A stretch of DNA of 64,000 bases from Phenylobacterium deserti (GTDB lineage: Bacteria; Pseudomonadota; Alphaproteobacteria; Caulobacterales; Caulobacteraceae): the NCBI GenBank assembly GCA_945883235.1, contig CAMCXF010000008.1:1-64000 (forward strand). Reading direction: 5' to 3'. Positions within the stretch are counted from its first letter, which is position 1, and the number at the start of each line of letters is the position of its first letter. Below the pieces are notes generated by a model. It saw only the letters and a list, made by a program, of their open reading frames with translations, was not told the origin of the DNA and did not search any database. Below are positions 42,525-52,386 of the stretch, piece by piece. Made by a program: the position numbers and the translations under genes.

Positions 42525-44273
42525 ATGGCCGGGCTCCCGATGCTGCGCCGTCTGCCCGGTCGCTATCTCGCGACGGCGGCGGCCGTGGCCATGGGCCGAA
42601 CGCTCTCCGAGGAGTGGCGAGCCTCAGATCCTCATCGCTGGCTGACCGAGCGCCCGCGACCCGAGGGGTTTGCCCTGCAGCCGGTAGATCGACGTCCGAC
42701 GGATCCAGACACCGGGCGCCTCGTCCTGGCCGGCACCATTGCCCTGGCTGACGCGACCATGACCGTTGGTGTCGGCGGGAATCCGTGGGATCGCGCCTGC
42801 CCCACGCGCGCCTTTGCCGAAGCCCTGCACAACTTCGCCTGGCTGCCGGATCTGGTGTCTGTGGGGCCGGATGGGGCGGCGGAAGCCCTGCGTCTGGTGC
42901 TGGAGTGGCGCCGTCTGTTCGGACGCTGGAACTCCTTTGCCTGGGACCCCGAAATCATGGCGCGGCGGGTGTTTCACCTGGCCTGCGCCGGGCCCAGCCT
43001 GACGGCGCGCGCCTCGGATACGGAAACCCTGCAGATCGCGGCGGACCTGGCGCGACAGGCCCGCGACCTGTTGGGTCCTGCCGATCTTGCCGGCGCAGCG
43101 GACCGGGCCGTCGCCGCCGCCGTGGCGGGGGTCGCGTTGAGCGGGTCTGCTGGCGAGCGGCTGCTGGAGCGCGCGCTGGTCAGGCTCTCAAGGGCACTGC
43201 CCCGTACGGTCGCCCCTGATGGGGGCCACGCTTCGCGGCAGGCCTCGGCGGCGCTGGAATTGCTGTTCGGCCTTGAAACCCTGGATGAGGCGATGATCCA
43301 GCGGGGTATGGCCGCCCCGGACACCGTGCAGCGCGCCATCGACCGGTTGGCGGTCGCGGTGCGGTTCTTCACCCTGGCCGATGGCAGTCTGGCGGCTGGA
43401 CATGGCGGCGTCCAACGGGATGCAACCTATGTGGCTGCCGCCCGGGCTCTGGATGAGGCCGCGCATCGGCCGATGCCCAGTGAGCTGGGGGGCTATCAAC
43501 GCATGGAGTCGCGCCGTCTCCAGGTGATCGCCGACACCGCGCCGCCGCCGACGGGACCCTGGAGCCTTTCTGGCGCAGCCTCGCCGCTGGCGATGCAGGT
43601 GCTGGCAGGCGGACGTCGCCTGATCGATCTTGACGCGGGGCGCGGCCTCGACGCGGCCTCGACGGTGCAGGTGGAAGGGCGCGACCTCAGTCGACCGATC
43701 ACCGGCCTGCCGGCGCGCATCCTGGGTCCCCGCCTTGCGGAAATGGACACCGTGGTCGAGGTCCAGCGCCACGAGGCACCCGGTGCCGTCTGGCTGGACC
43801 TGGCGCACCACGGCTGGAACCGGCGCTACGGGTTGATGCACCAACGCAGGCTGTATCTTGACCTTGAGGCCGGCGACCTTCGCGGCGAGGACCGGCTGAC
43901 GCCAACAGCCCGGGCACAAGGCCCCGATAGCCGGCACTTTGTCGCCTATACCCTGCGATTCCAGCTGCATCCCGGCGTGCGCGCGCTCGTTGCCCAGGAC
44001 CGTCGCAGCGTCCTGCTGCGAGCGGACGGCGTTCAGGAGGGCTGGGTCCTGCGAAACGATGTGCTGGACATCGCTATCGAGCCGGTGCCCCGCACCGGGC
44101 GACCGGCGCTGCAACTGGTGTTGAGCGGCCTGCGACGCGCCGACTCCGGCGCCCGCGTCAGGTGGCGGCTGTCTCCGGCGCGGACACCTCAGGCCGTGCA
44201 GCCGCTGCCCTCGATGCGACGGGCAGATTTGATCGACGACGTTTCGTCGCGCGTTGACGGCCCGCTGCGGTAA
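42525..44273 (+). CDS. Heparinase II/III family protein
   Basis: From the ATG at 42525 (MAGLPMLRRLPGRYLATAA) the product is 582 residues. It has an N-terminal helical toroid-like domain (NFAWLPDLVSVGPDGA, FGRWNSFAWDPEIMARRV) and a C-terminal beta-sandwich (AVWLDLAHHGWNRRYGLMHQ, RLYLDLEAGDLRGEDRL), the heparinase II/III pattern common in alphaproteobacteria, where it lies between rpe and purH. The substrate is unknown; heparin itself is unlikely. Confidence 0.85.
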   Translation: MAGLPMLRRLPGRYLATAAAVAMGRTLSEEWRASDPHRWLTERPRPEGFALQPVDRRPTDPDTGRLVLAGTIALADATMTVGVGGNPWDRACPTRAFAEALHNFAWLPDLVSVGPDGAAEALRLVLEWRRLFGRWNSFAWDPEIMARRVFHLACAGPSLTARASDTETLQIAADLARQARDLLGPADLAGAADRAVAAAVAGVALSGSAGERLLERALVRLSRALPRTVAPDGGHASRQASAALELLFGLETLDEAMIQRGMAAPDTVQRAIDRLAVAVRFFTLADGSLAAGHGGVQRDATYVAAARALDEAAHRPMPSELGGYQRMESRRLQVIADTAPPPTGPWSLSGAASPLAMQVLAGGRRLIDLDAGRGLDAASTVQVEGRDLSRPITGLPARILGPRLAEMDTVVEVQRHEAPGAVWLDLAHHGWNRRYGLMHQRRLYLDLEAGDLRGEDRLTPTARAQGPDSRHFVAYTLRFQLHPGVRALVAQDRRSVLLRADGVQEGWVLRNDVLDIAIEPVPRTGRPALQLVLSGLRRADSGARVRWRLSPARTPQAVQPLPSMRRADLIDDVSSRVDGPLR

Positions 44274-44285
44274 GCCTAATCCCGG

Positions 44286-44364
44286 CCCATCCTGCGTGAC
44301 TGGCGATTTGAAGGTGGGCGACCACCGGGGAGCGTGGGGGGTCAAAACCGCCGCTCGCCTGGGC
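44286..44364 (+). promoter_or_regulatory. ZTP (pfl) riboswitch upstream of purH
   Basis: The RNA reads CGTGACTGGCG, a GGTGGGCGACCACC hairpin, CGGGGAGCG, a linker, then TCGCCTGGGC. These are the conserved blocks of the ZTP riboswitch: the first domain with the ACCACCGGGGAGC core and the distal CGCCUGGGC element. CCCAT (44286-44290) can pair with GTGGG (44334-44338) as P1. The riboswitch senses ZTP/ZMP, which build up when 10-formyl-THF is short, and is known to control purH. A possible GGGCT/AGCCC hairpin follows just before the gene. Confidence 0.88.
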
Positions 44365-44394
44365 TCCCTTCAATGCTGAAGCCCGGAGTCCGCC

Positions 44395-45987
44395 ATGCCC
44401 GCCGCCCCCGATTTCCCGCCCGCGCCCGACATGGTCGTTGTCCGCCGCGCCCTTTTGTCGGTGTCCGACAAGACAGGCCTCGTGGAGGCCGCGCGGACGC
44501 TGGTGGGATTGGGGGTCGAGCTGGTCTCCACGGGGGGCACCCGCAAGACCATCGCCGACGCGGGCCTGCCGGTGAAGGATATCGCCGACCTGACCGGGTT
44601 CCCCGAGATGATGGATGGTCGGGTCAAAACGCTGCATCCCGTGGTGCACGGCGGCTTGCTGGGTGTGCGCGACGCCCCGGAGCACAAGGCGGCCATGGAG
44701 GCCCACGGGATCGGGGCGATCGATCTGGTCTATGTAAACCTCTATCCCTTCGAGCAAACTGTGGCGGCGGGCGCGGACTACGAGACCTGCGTCGAGAACA
44801 TCGACATCGGCGGCCCGGCGATGATCCGATCGGCGGCCAAGAACCACGGCTATGTGGCGGTCTGCACTGCTCCGCAGGACTTGGCCCAGGTGTTGGCCGA
44901 GCTCGCCGAGGGCGGGGCCACCAGCCTGGCTTTGCGAAAACAGCTGGCGGCACGGGCCTATGCGCGCACGGCCACCTATGATTCCTCCATCGCCTCGTGG
45001 TTCGCCGCAGAGCTGGGCGATTTCGCCCCCGCACGCTTCTCCATCGGCGGCCAGCTGGCCCAGACTATGCGCTACGGCGAAAACCCGCATCAGGCGGCGG
45101 CCTTCTACCGGTTCCCGAACCCGCCGGTGGGCGTGGCGACGGCGATCCAGCTGCAGGGCAAGGAACTCAGCTACAACAACATCAACGACACCGACGCCGC
45201 CTTTGAGCTGATCGCCGAGTTCGATCCGGCGGCAGGCCCCGTCTGCGCCATTATCAAACACGCCAACCCTTGCGGCCTCGCCGCCGGCGCGACCATGCTG
45301 GAAGCCTATCAGCGGGCCTTGGCCTGTGACCCCACCAGCGCTTTCGGCGGCATCGTCGCTCTGAATGGACGGCTGGACGCGGCAACCGCCGCACAGCTCC
45401 TGGAAGTCTTCACCGAGGTGGTGATCGCCCCCGAGGCGGACGATGATGCCGTCGCGCTGTTCCGCAAGAAGAAGAACGTGCGCCTGCTGGTCACCGGCGG
45501 CCTGCCCGATCCCACTGCTCCGGGACGGACCTTCAAGTCAGTATCGGGTGGTTTCCTGACCCAGACCCGCGACACCGCGCGCCTGACTACGGCGGATCTC
45601 AAGGTGGTCACGAAGCGCGCGCCGACGGACACCGAGGTGCGCGACATGCTGTTCGCCTTCACCATCGCCAAGCACGTGAAGTCCAACGCCATCGTCTATG
45701 CGCGCAATGGCCAGACCCTCGGCATCGGTGCCGGCCAGATGAACCGCAAGGACTCAGCTCGCATCGCCGCGCTGCGGGCCGCCGATTTCGGGCTCGATCT
45801 TAAAGGCTCGGCCTGCGCGTCAGAGGCCTTCTTCCCGTTCCCCGACGGCCTGATCCAGGCGGCGGAAGCGGGGTGTACAGCGGTCATCCAGCCCGGCGGG
45901 TCCATCGGCGATCAGGCGGTGATCGATGCCGCCGACGAACGCGGCCTGGCCATGGTGTTCACCGGCGTGCGTGTGTTCCGGCACTGA
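44395..45987 (+). CDS. purH: Bifunctional AICAR transformylase/IMP cyclohydrolase, PurH
   Basis: The 530-residue protein has the N-terminal MGS-like cyclohydrolase domain ([43 protein letters not shown]) and the C-terminal transformylase ([46 protein letters not shown]). It carries out the last two steps of IMP synthesis using 10-formyl-THF. It follows the ZTP riboswitch directly, and the dependence on formyl-THF explains that control. Confidence 0.97.
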   Translation: MPAAPDFPPAPDMVVVRRALLSVSDKTGLVEAARTLVGLGVELVSTGGTRKTIADAGLPVKDIADLTGFPEMMDGRVKTLHPVVHGGLLGVRDAPEHKAAMEAHGIGAIDLVYVNLYPFEQTVAAGADYETCVENIDIGGPAMIRSAAKNHGYVAVCTAPQDLAQVLAELAEGGATSLALRKQLAARAYARTATYDSSIASWFAAELGDFAPARFSIGGQLAQTMRYGENPHQAAAFYRFPNPPVGVATAIQLQGKELSYNNINDTDAAFELIAEFDPAAGPVCAIIKHANPCGLAAGATMLEAYQRALACDPTSAFGGIVALNGRLDAATAAQLLEVFTEVVIAPEADDDAVALFRKKKNVRLLVTGGLPDPTAPGRTFKSVSGGFLTQTRDTARLTTADLKVVTKRAPTDTEVRDMLFAFTIAKHVKSNAIVYARNGQTLGIGAGQMNRKDSARIAALRAADFGLDLKGSACASEAFFPFPDGLIQAAEAGCTAVIQPGGSIGDQAVIDAADERGLAMVFTGVRVFRH

Positions 45988-46025
45988 CCCGGCTTTTCCT
46001 TCCCCATGAAGGGGAGGGGCGGGCA

Positions 46026-49000
46026 TCAGCGCCGTTTCCGCCCCGCACTTGCCTCGGCCGCCAGCTCGCGCAGTGCCGCATTGGCGATGGTGAATTTGGC
46101 GAAGGTCCAGGTGCCGCCGGCTTCGATCTCGGCGACGGTCCTGACGGCGGCGCGGGTGTGGTCGGGGCGCAGGTTGGACCAGGCGTCGGCGGCGCGTCGG
46201 GCAGACGCGTCGTCGGTGCCGGCCTCAGGATTGCCGGCGTGGGTCATGATGGCGCGGGTTAACTGGGTCTGCTCGGCCAGCAGGTCCTCAATCAGGCGGC
46301 GAAGCGCCGTGCGTTCGAAGATGTCCCCGGCCCGGAACTCGCCCGCTGCAGTCCGCAACCGGTCAAAGGCGAACGCGGCGTCTGTCGCGTAGTAGAGGCG
46401 CGCGACATTGGGCAGTGGCCAGTTGGACGCCTCGGCCATGTCCACGAGATCGGCGGCGTTGGTCAGCGGGCCAAGCACCGCTACGGCACGCGCGAGGTCA
46501 ACGGGCGCGCCCCGGTCTGTGATCTCCCGGGTCCGCTGGTCAACGGAGGCGCGCTCGGCCGGGGACAGGATATCCGGCATCAAGGTCTGCAGGCTCCGGA
46601 AGCCCGGCACATAGCGGGCCGAGAGCTCGGCGATGTCCAGACCCTCACGCCCGGCGCGACGCGCCAGCCAGAATGTGGCGCCACGCAGCGCGGCGCCAAG
46701 TCGGCGGAACAGCGCCATCTGACCGGCTGCAGGAACCTTGAGATCCAGGGCCTGGACGGCGGCCCACAGGCGTTCGAAGTCCAGCGCCTGCTTGGCGACC
46801 TCATAGCCAGTTATCAGGGCCGTCACGTTGCAGTTGGCCGAGGTCATGGTCCGCGACGGGAAGCTGGGACCGCAGCGGTTTACCATATCGTTGGCGATCA
46901 CGGTGGCGATGATGTCCGGCCGTAGCCGATGGCTAAGGATGGCTTCCTTGTACTTGCGCAGCGGCTTGGGGAAGTAGGCCTCCAGTCGACCCTCGAAGAA
47001 CGGATCCTCGATGGCGCGGGTCGTGGCGATCTCGCGCTTCAGCTCCAGCTTGCCATAGGCCAGCAGCACCGCCAGTTCCGGCCGCAACAGGCCGCGCCCC
47101 TGTTTCAGACGCTCGGCTATGGTCGCCGCGTCGGGGAGGCCCTCGACGGCCCGGTCCAGGCGTCCGGCTTGCTCCAGGTCGGCCATGAAACGTGCGTGCG
47201 GCTCGAGCTCGCGCACGGTGTCCATCTCCAGCAGCGAGAGCGCCAGGGTCTGGTCGTAGTTGTGGACTAGGACGTGGATTGCCACGGCTTCGGTCATGGT
47301 CGGCAAAAGCTTGTTGCGCTGGGCGCGGCTCAGTTTGCCCTGCCGCTCGAGGATGCCGGTGGTGATCTTGATGTTCACCTCGTGGTCGGAAGAATCCACG
47401 CCCGCTGAATTGTCGATGGCGTCAGTCTCGATCCGGCCACCGGCGGCGGCGAATTCGATCCGGCCGGCCTGGGTCAGGCCCAGATTGGCCCCTTCGCCGA
47501 CCACCTTGACGCGCAGGTCGGCCCCGTTGACCCGGACGGTGTCATTGGCCTTGTCACCAGCATCGACGTGACCCTCGTGGCGGGCCTTCACATAGGTGCC
47601 GATGCCGCCGAGATAGAGCAATTCGGCTGGAGTCTTGAGGATCAGGTTGATGACTTCGGCAGGCGAGAGCGTCTCAGACGTCGTGCCCAACATCGTCCGG
47701 ACCTCGGGCGTCAACGGGATGGACTTCAGCGACCGGGCGAAAATCCCGCCCCCTTTTGAGATCACCTTGCGGTCGTAGTCGTCCCAGGACGAGCGGGGCA
47801 GAGCAAACATCCGGTCGCGCTCGACATAGCTCTTCGCCGGGTCGGGGTCGGGGTCCAGAAAGATGTGGCGGTGATCAAAGGCGGCCAACAGCCGGGTCTG
47901 CCGCGACAGCAGCATGCCGTTGCCGAACACATCGCCCGACATGTCGCCGCAACCGACCACGGTGAAGGGCTCGGACTGGATGTCCTTGCCCATCTCGCGG
48001 AAGTGGCGCTTGACCGCTTCCCAGGCACCCCGGGCGGTGATGCCCATCACCTTGTGGTCGTAGCCCACCGATCCGCCGGAGGCGAAGGCGTCGCCAAGCC
48101 AGAAGCCGTAGGACTCGGCCACGCCATTGGCGATGTCGGAGAAGGTGGCGGTGCCCTTGTCAGCGGCGACCACCAGGTAGGGGTCGTCTTCATCGTGAAC
48201 GATGACCCCCTCTGGATGGGTGACCTTGCCGGTAGCGGTGAGGTTGTCCGTCAGGTCCAGCAGGCCGCACAAGAAGGTCTTGTAGGCATTGACGGCTTCG
48301 GCGCGGATCGCCTCGGGCGAACCTTTGGGCAGCTGTTTGGGATAGAACCCGCCCTTGGACCCGACAGGCACGATCACCGCGTTTTTGACCTGTTGGGCCT
48401 TCACCAGTCCCAACACCTCGGTGCGGAAATCGTCACGCCGGTCTGACCAGCGCAGGCCGCCACGAGCGACGGGACCAAACCGCAGATGGACGCCTTCCAC
48501 GACAGTCGACCAGACGAAAATCTCACGGTACGGGCGTGGGGCCGGAAGATCGGCCAGGGCACCACTCGCCACCTTGAACGAGATGTAGGACTTAACCGCG
48601 CCATCCGGCGCCAGCTGATAGAAATTGGTCCGCTGGATGGCAGCCACCAGCAGGGCCATGCGCCGCAGGACCCGGTCGTCATCCAGACTTTCGACCAGCT
48701 GCAGCGCCTCTACAATGTCGGCCATCACGCCATCGGCCAGTGTGCGGCGCGCGGCGAGGTCGGCGGCAATGGCCGGATCGAACTTGATGCGGAACAGGTC
48801 CAGGATCAGTCGCGCGACACCGGGATGGTTCGACAGCGCCTGCTCCTGTACGCGCTGGGAGGGGTCCAGACCTGTCTGCTGGCGATACCGCGCCAGCGCC
48901 CGGATCAGCGCCGCATCGCGCCAGGGAAGGGCAAGCTCCATCACCAGGCGATTGAAGCCGTCGTTTTCCGTCCGTCCGGTCCAGACGGCGACCACAGCGT

Positions 49001-50861
49001 CCTCGAACGCATCCTTGATCTCGCTAAAGATCAGGTCGCCGCCACGCGGGTCCCCAATCTCGAAGTCGTGAATCCAGACGGCGGGTGCGCCGGCAGGCGA
49101 GATCCGGAACCCGGCCTCGGAGATCGCCTTCAGGCCCATGTTGTCCAGAATCGGCAAAACGTCGGCCAGATGAGCAGGCTCGCCCCGCCGATAGAGCTTC
49201 ATCCGGAACATCAGCAGGCCGTCGGCAGCCGTGCGATAGGCCCGGGCGCAGAGGGTCTGATCGGTGCGCGCGGCCTCGATGACCGCAATGTCTTCCAGCG
49301 CCTCAGCGGCCTGGGCACGGTCGCGGTAACCGGCCGGGAAGGCCTCGCGACAGCGCGCGACGGTGGCGGCCACCTCCTGCGGTGCCCGCCCGCTCGCCCG
49401 GACGGCGGCATCGAAGCGATCTTCCCACGTACGGGCGGCTTCGGCGATCTCCGCCTCGACCTTGCGCAGGTCAGGCGCCAGATGCTGGCCCGGCGTGAAG
49501 CCGATGATGTAGTGAACCCTTGCCAGAGGGCTGTCGTTGAAGCTCGGGTAATAGGCGGACAGCCGTCCACCATAGGCCGCCATCAGCAACTCGCCCGCAC
49601 GCCGGCGAAGGTCGGAATCGTAGCGGTCGCGCGGCACGTACAAGAGGACCGAAGCAAACCTGTCGAACGGATCGGTTCGTTCGAACAGCTTTACGCGGGG
49701 TCGATCCTGCAGGTGCAGGATGCCCATGGCCTGGTCCAGAAGTTCGTCCTCCGCGATCTGGAAGAGCTCATCTCGCGGATGGTTCTCGACGATGTTGCGC
49801 AGTCGCTTTTCGTTGTAGCTGCCGGGCGCGGCGCCGGCCCGGGCCATGACCCGGGCGATTTTTTCCCGGATAAAGGGCACCTGGACGGCGGGCTGATCGT
49901 AGGCATCGGCGGTGAACAGCCCGACAAACCGTACCTCACCGCTGGGCCGTCCGTCGGGGCCGTAGCGTTTGATGCCCACGTAATCCATGTAACCGCGCCG
50001 GTGGACGCGGCTCTTCACATTGGATTTGGCGATGGTCAGCGCCGGGTCGCCGACGATTCGGTCCTTGACCTGTCGCATCAGGACGGCGGGCTCATTGGCG
50101 CGGCGCAGGATGGTCCGCTCCGGGTCGCGCAGCACGCCCAGGCCATCGCGGGGCTGATAGAGCGGCTCTTCAGGCGCGTACTCGCCAGACTGCAGGCGCG
50201 GGTATTCGTAGATCCGCGCACCCAGAAAAACGAAGTGGTCGGCGTGCAGCCACCTTAGGAAATCAAGTTCCGGCGACCGCGCCCGACCGGAAGCCTCCAG
50301 CTCCGCCACGGTCTGGTTCATCAGCTCCAGCATCGCCGGAAAATCGTCGACCGCCGCGCGCACGTCGGCCAGCGTCGCCTTGACACCCTGGATCAGCGCC
50401 TGCTCGCGATCTGGACCGATCGGCTCCAGGGTCACCGAGATAATCGACTCCCGACGCTCGCCTCCCATTGCGCCGCGCAGGCCCGTCCGATCCCGTCGCA
50501 CGGCGACGACGGGGTGGAACATGGCGCGGACGGAGAGACCCTGATCGCCGATCTCGCCCATGACACTGTCGACCAGGAACGGCGCGTCGTCCTGCACGAT
50601 GTCCAGTCGATCGAGCGCGGCGCCGAGGGCGGGTGCGATCCGGATTCGCGGCGCGCGGCCGCGGCGTCGATCCGAAAACCGCCAGACGTCCGCCAGGTTT
50701 CGCGCAAGACCGGCCGAGCCCAGCTCGGGAACATCATCGGCCTGGGCGTCACCGGCGGCCTGCCGTGCAAACGTGGCGACGGCCTCGGGAGAGGTGTCGT
50801 CGGCAAGTTCTGTGGTGATCGCCTTGGCGAGCGCGGCGCTGGTGCGGGACAGCCGGCTCAT
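46026..50861 (-). CDS. gdhZ: Large NAD-specific glutamate dehydrogenase
   Basis: The 1611-residue protein matches the ~180-kDa NAD-GDH class of proteobacteria. The N-terminal half holds ACT-like regulatory regions (DDAPFLVDSVMGEIGDQGLS). The catalytic block is near 800-1050 (ARGGLRWSDRRDDFRTEVLG, VGSKGGFYPKQLP, GCGDMSGDVFGNGML), followed by a helical C-terminal domain. It converts glutamate to 2-oxoglutarate, feeding the TCA cycle. The C. crescentus homologue GdhZ also affects cell division. It is convergent with purH. Confidence 0.95.
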   Translation of the reverse strand: MSRLSRTSAALAKAITTELADDTSPEAVATFARQAAGDAQADDVPELGSAGLARNLADVWRFSDRRRGRAPRIRIAPALGAALDRLDIVQDDAPFLVDSVMGEIGDQGLSVRAMFHPVVAVRRDRTGLRGAMGGERRESIISVTLEPIGPDREQALIQGVKATLADVRAAVDDFPAMLELMNQTVAELEASGRARSPELDFLRWLHADHFVFLGARIYEYPRLQSGEYAPEEPLYQPRDGLGVLRDPERTILRRANEPAVLMRQVKDRIVGDPALTIAKSNVKSRVHRRGYMDYVGIKRYGPDGRPSGEVRFVGLFTADAYDQPAVQVPFIREKIARVMARAGAAPGSYNEKRLRNIVENHPRDELFQIAEDELLDQAMGILHLQDRPRVKLFERTDPFDRFASVLLYVPRDRYDSDLRRRAGELLMAAYGGRLSAYYPSFNDSPLARVHYIIGFTPGQHLAPDLRKVEAEIAEAARTWEDRFDAAVRASGRAPQEVAATVARCREAFPAGYRDRAQAAEALEDIAVIEAARTDQTLCARAYRTAADGLLMFRMKLYRRGEPAHLADVLPILDNMGLKAISEAGFRISPAGAPAVWIHDFEIGDPRGGDLIFSEIKDAFEDAVVAVWTGRTENDGFNRLVMELALPWRDAALIRALARYRQQTGLDPSQRVQEQALSNHPGVARLILDLFRIKFDPAIAADLAARRTLADGVMADIVEALQLVESLDDDRVLRRMALLVAAIQRTNFYQLAPDGAVKSYISFKVASGALADLPAPRPYREIFVWSTVVEGVHLRFGPVARGGLRWSDRRDDFRTEVLGLVKAQQVKNAVIVPVGSKGGFYPKQLPKGSPEAIRAEAVNAYKTFLCGLLDLTDNLTATGKVTHPEGVIVHDEDDPYLVVAADKGTATFSDIANGVAESYGFWLGDAFASGGSVGYDHKVMGITARGAWEAVKRHFREMGKDIQSEPFTVVGCGDMSGDVFGNGMLLSRQTRLLAAFDHRHIFLDPDPDPAKSYVERDRMFALPRSSWDDYDRKVISKGGGIFARSLKSIPLTPEVRTMLGTTSETLSPAEVINLILKTPAELLYLGGIGTYVKARHEGHVDAGDKANDTVRVNGADLRVKVVGEGANLGLTQAGRIEFAAAGGRIETDAIDNSAGVDSSDHEVNIKITTGILERQGKLSRAQRNKLLPTMTEAVAIHVLVHNYDQTLALSLLEMDTVRELEPHARFMADLEQAGRLDRAVEGLPDAATIAERLKQGRGLLRPELAVLLAYGKLELKREIATTRAIEDPFFEGRLEAYFPKPLRKYKEAILSHRLRPDIIATVIANDMVNRCGPSFPSRTMTSANCNVTALITGYEVAKQALDFERLWAAVQALDLKVPAAGQMALFRRLGAALRGATFWLARRAGREGLDIAELSARYVPGFRSLQTLMPDILSPAERASVDQRTREITDRGAPVDLARAVAVLGPLTNAADLVDMAEASNWPLPNVARLYYATDAAFAFDRLRTAAGEFRAGDIFERTALRRLIEDLLAEQTQLTRAIMTHAGNPEAGTDDASARRAADAWSNLRPDHTRAAVRTVAEIEAGGTWTFAKFTIANAALRELAAEASAGRKRR

Positions 50862-50901
50862 GCGCGGGCCGCCCGGGTCGGCGGGACGTCCGACACGAAA
50901 A

Positions 50902-50929
50902 CGCCGCCGGAGGAGAGAGTCCGGCGGCG
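50902..50929 (-). terminator. Rho-independent terminator of AI-2E gene
   Basis: The 10-bp stem CGCCGCCGGA/TCCGGCGGCG with an 8-base loop is followed, on the minus strand, by TTTTCG. It lies between the AI-2E transporter stop (51059) and the glutamate dehydrogenase start, both on the minus strand. Confidence 0.7.
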
Positions 50930-51058
50930 CGTCGCCTCGCCGTGGGGGATCGACGAAGCGCAGGATGCTCGTGGCGTCTGGCGGGGGGAGCGCCGGACGC
51001 TTGCGTCGGATTTCAGAGCTTTCCGATCTTCTTTAGCTAGGGATCGAGAGGTCATGTT

Positions 51059-52225
51059 TTAAGCCCCCGGCTTTAAGTTCTTTGTTTGCCGCTTTGACGA
51101 CGGTCTGGGTTTGGCCACGTCAGGCGTCCTGACCAGGGTGCGGGTCGTTCCGGGATCGCCGTCGGCCGATAACAGCACCGCGACCCAGCGTGCGCCGGGA
51201 AACTGCGCCAGAACCACCATCATGACCGTCGTCAGGGGTGTGGAGAGAAAAGCGCCCGGCAGGCCCCAGACCGTGCTCCAGAAGGCCAGGGCCAGCAGCA
51301 GAACCAGGGGATCCATGTTGAGGCTGCGCCCCTGCATGCGTGGCTGGATCACATTGCCGACAAACATGCCGATCACCTGCAGGACCCCGAACAGCACGAC
51401 GGCCTGCCAAAGCGTCTCGAACTGCACCAGGGCGAAGATCGGCGGCAGAGCCACCGCCACGATGCCGCCGACCACAGGAATATACGATGCGATGAAGATC
51501 AGGATCGCCCAGAACAAGGCGTTGTCGAGCCCGACGGCCGTCATGGCGATCCAGGATGCCCCGGCGATCATCAGGCCGGTGACGGTCTGCACCCACAGGT
51601 ACTGTTCGACGCCGTCGCGAATTCTCAGAAAGGAGGCGGTCGCCTCATGTCGCGCGTCGCGCGAACGGAACAGGGCGACGGTCTTTCGCTCCCAGCCCTT
51701 CCGGGACGCCAGGATGAAGCCCAGGTAGACAAGGACGAACGCGGCCGTTGAGGCAAAACTCTGCAGGCCTCGGGCCACCTCGCCGAGGTGGCTCGCCGGA
51801 TCAAGCCGCTGGACAAGCTGGGTGATGGTCGGTGGGACGTCGACGCCCATGAGGCCGGCGACGCGCGCGATCAGACCGTTCAGCTTCGGCGAATAGGTGA
51901 TCAGTTGGGTGCCGAAACTCGTCGCGTTGTCGACGATGAAAAAGGCCGCGCCTACGAAGATCGCCACCGAGAGCAGTATGGCCAACGGTGTCGCCGCGCG
52001 CCCCGATACGCCGGGCAGGCGTTGCTGCAAAATCCGCGCGAAGCCGTCGATCATCAGCGCCACAAAGATTGCCAGCGCCAATGGCGTCAGGATGTCGGCC
52101 AGCACATAAAGGACCGACCCGCCCGCGATCGTCGCGAGGATCACAAGGGCGCTGCGCGATGTGTTTTCAGGGGCGGTGGCGGGCATCACAGCTTTCAAGG
52201 CGCGCTGACGGACGGTCTTTGCCAT
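51059..52225 (-). CDS. AI-2E family transporter (PerM-like)
   Basis: The 388-residue protein has eight or so membrane helices in the AI-2E/PerM pattern: an N-terminal pair (LVILATIAGGSVLYVLADIL, LALAIFVALMIDGFA), a soluble loop, then WAILIFIASYIPVVGGIVAV and LGLPGAFLSTPLTTVMMVV. Family members export autoinducer-2 or act as Na/H antiporters; the substrate here is not known. It is divergent from the HerA-like gene. Confidence 0.88.
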   Translation of the reverse strand: MAKTVRQRALKAVMPATAPENTSRSALVILATIAGGSVLYVLADILTPLALAIFVALMIDGFARILQQRLPGVSGRAATPLAILLSVAIFVGAAFFIVDNATSFGTQLITYSPKLNGLIARVAGLMGVDVPPTITQLVQRLDPASHLGEVARGLQSFASTAAFVLVYLGFILASRKGWERKTVALFRSRDARHEATASFLRIRDGVEQYLWVQTVTGLMIAGASWIAMTAVGLDNALFWAILIFIASYIPVVGGIVAVALPPIFALVQFETLWQAVVLFGVLQVIGMFVGNVIQPRMQGRSLNMDPLVLLLALAFWSTVWGLPGAFLSTPLTTVMMVVLAQFPGARWVAVLLSADGDPGTTRTLVRTPDVAKPRPSSKRQTKNLKPGA

Positions 52226-52386
52226 CAAGTCAGGTGTGGTCTACCCCTGTTCTGCGCCCATGGGGAGCGGATTTGCCCCTTCTCCGCGTCAAGCGGGAGG
52301 TGCCCCTTCGCCCGCTGTAGGGGGTGGCGGCCCAACGCGGCCCCGGCTAGCTTGCCGGCTCAAGACAATCCCCTAAGGACACGCTC

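Noticed and set aside
43188-44345. 385-codon minus-strand frame
   Set aside because: Antisense to the heparinase-like gene and crosses the riboswitch; no protein features.
48486-50258. 590-codon open frame on the plus strand
   Set aside because: It is antisense to the well-supported glutamate dehydrogenase; the composition is a GC-rich shadow with no recognisable motif.
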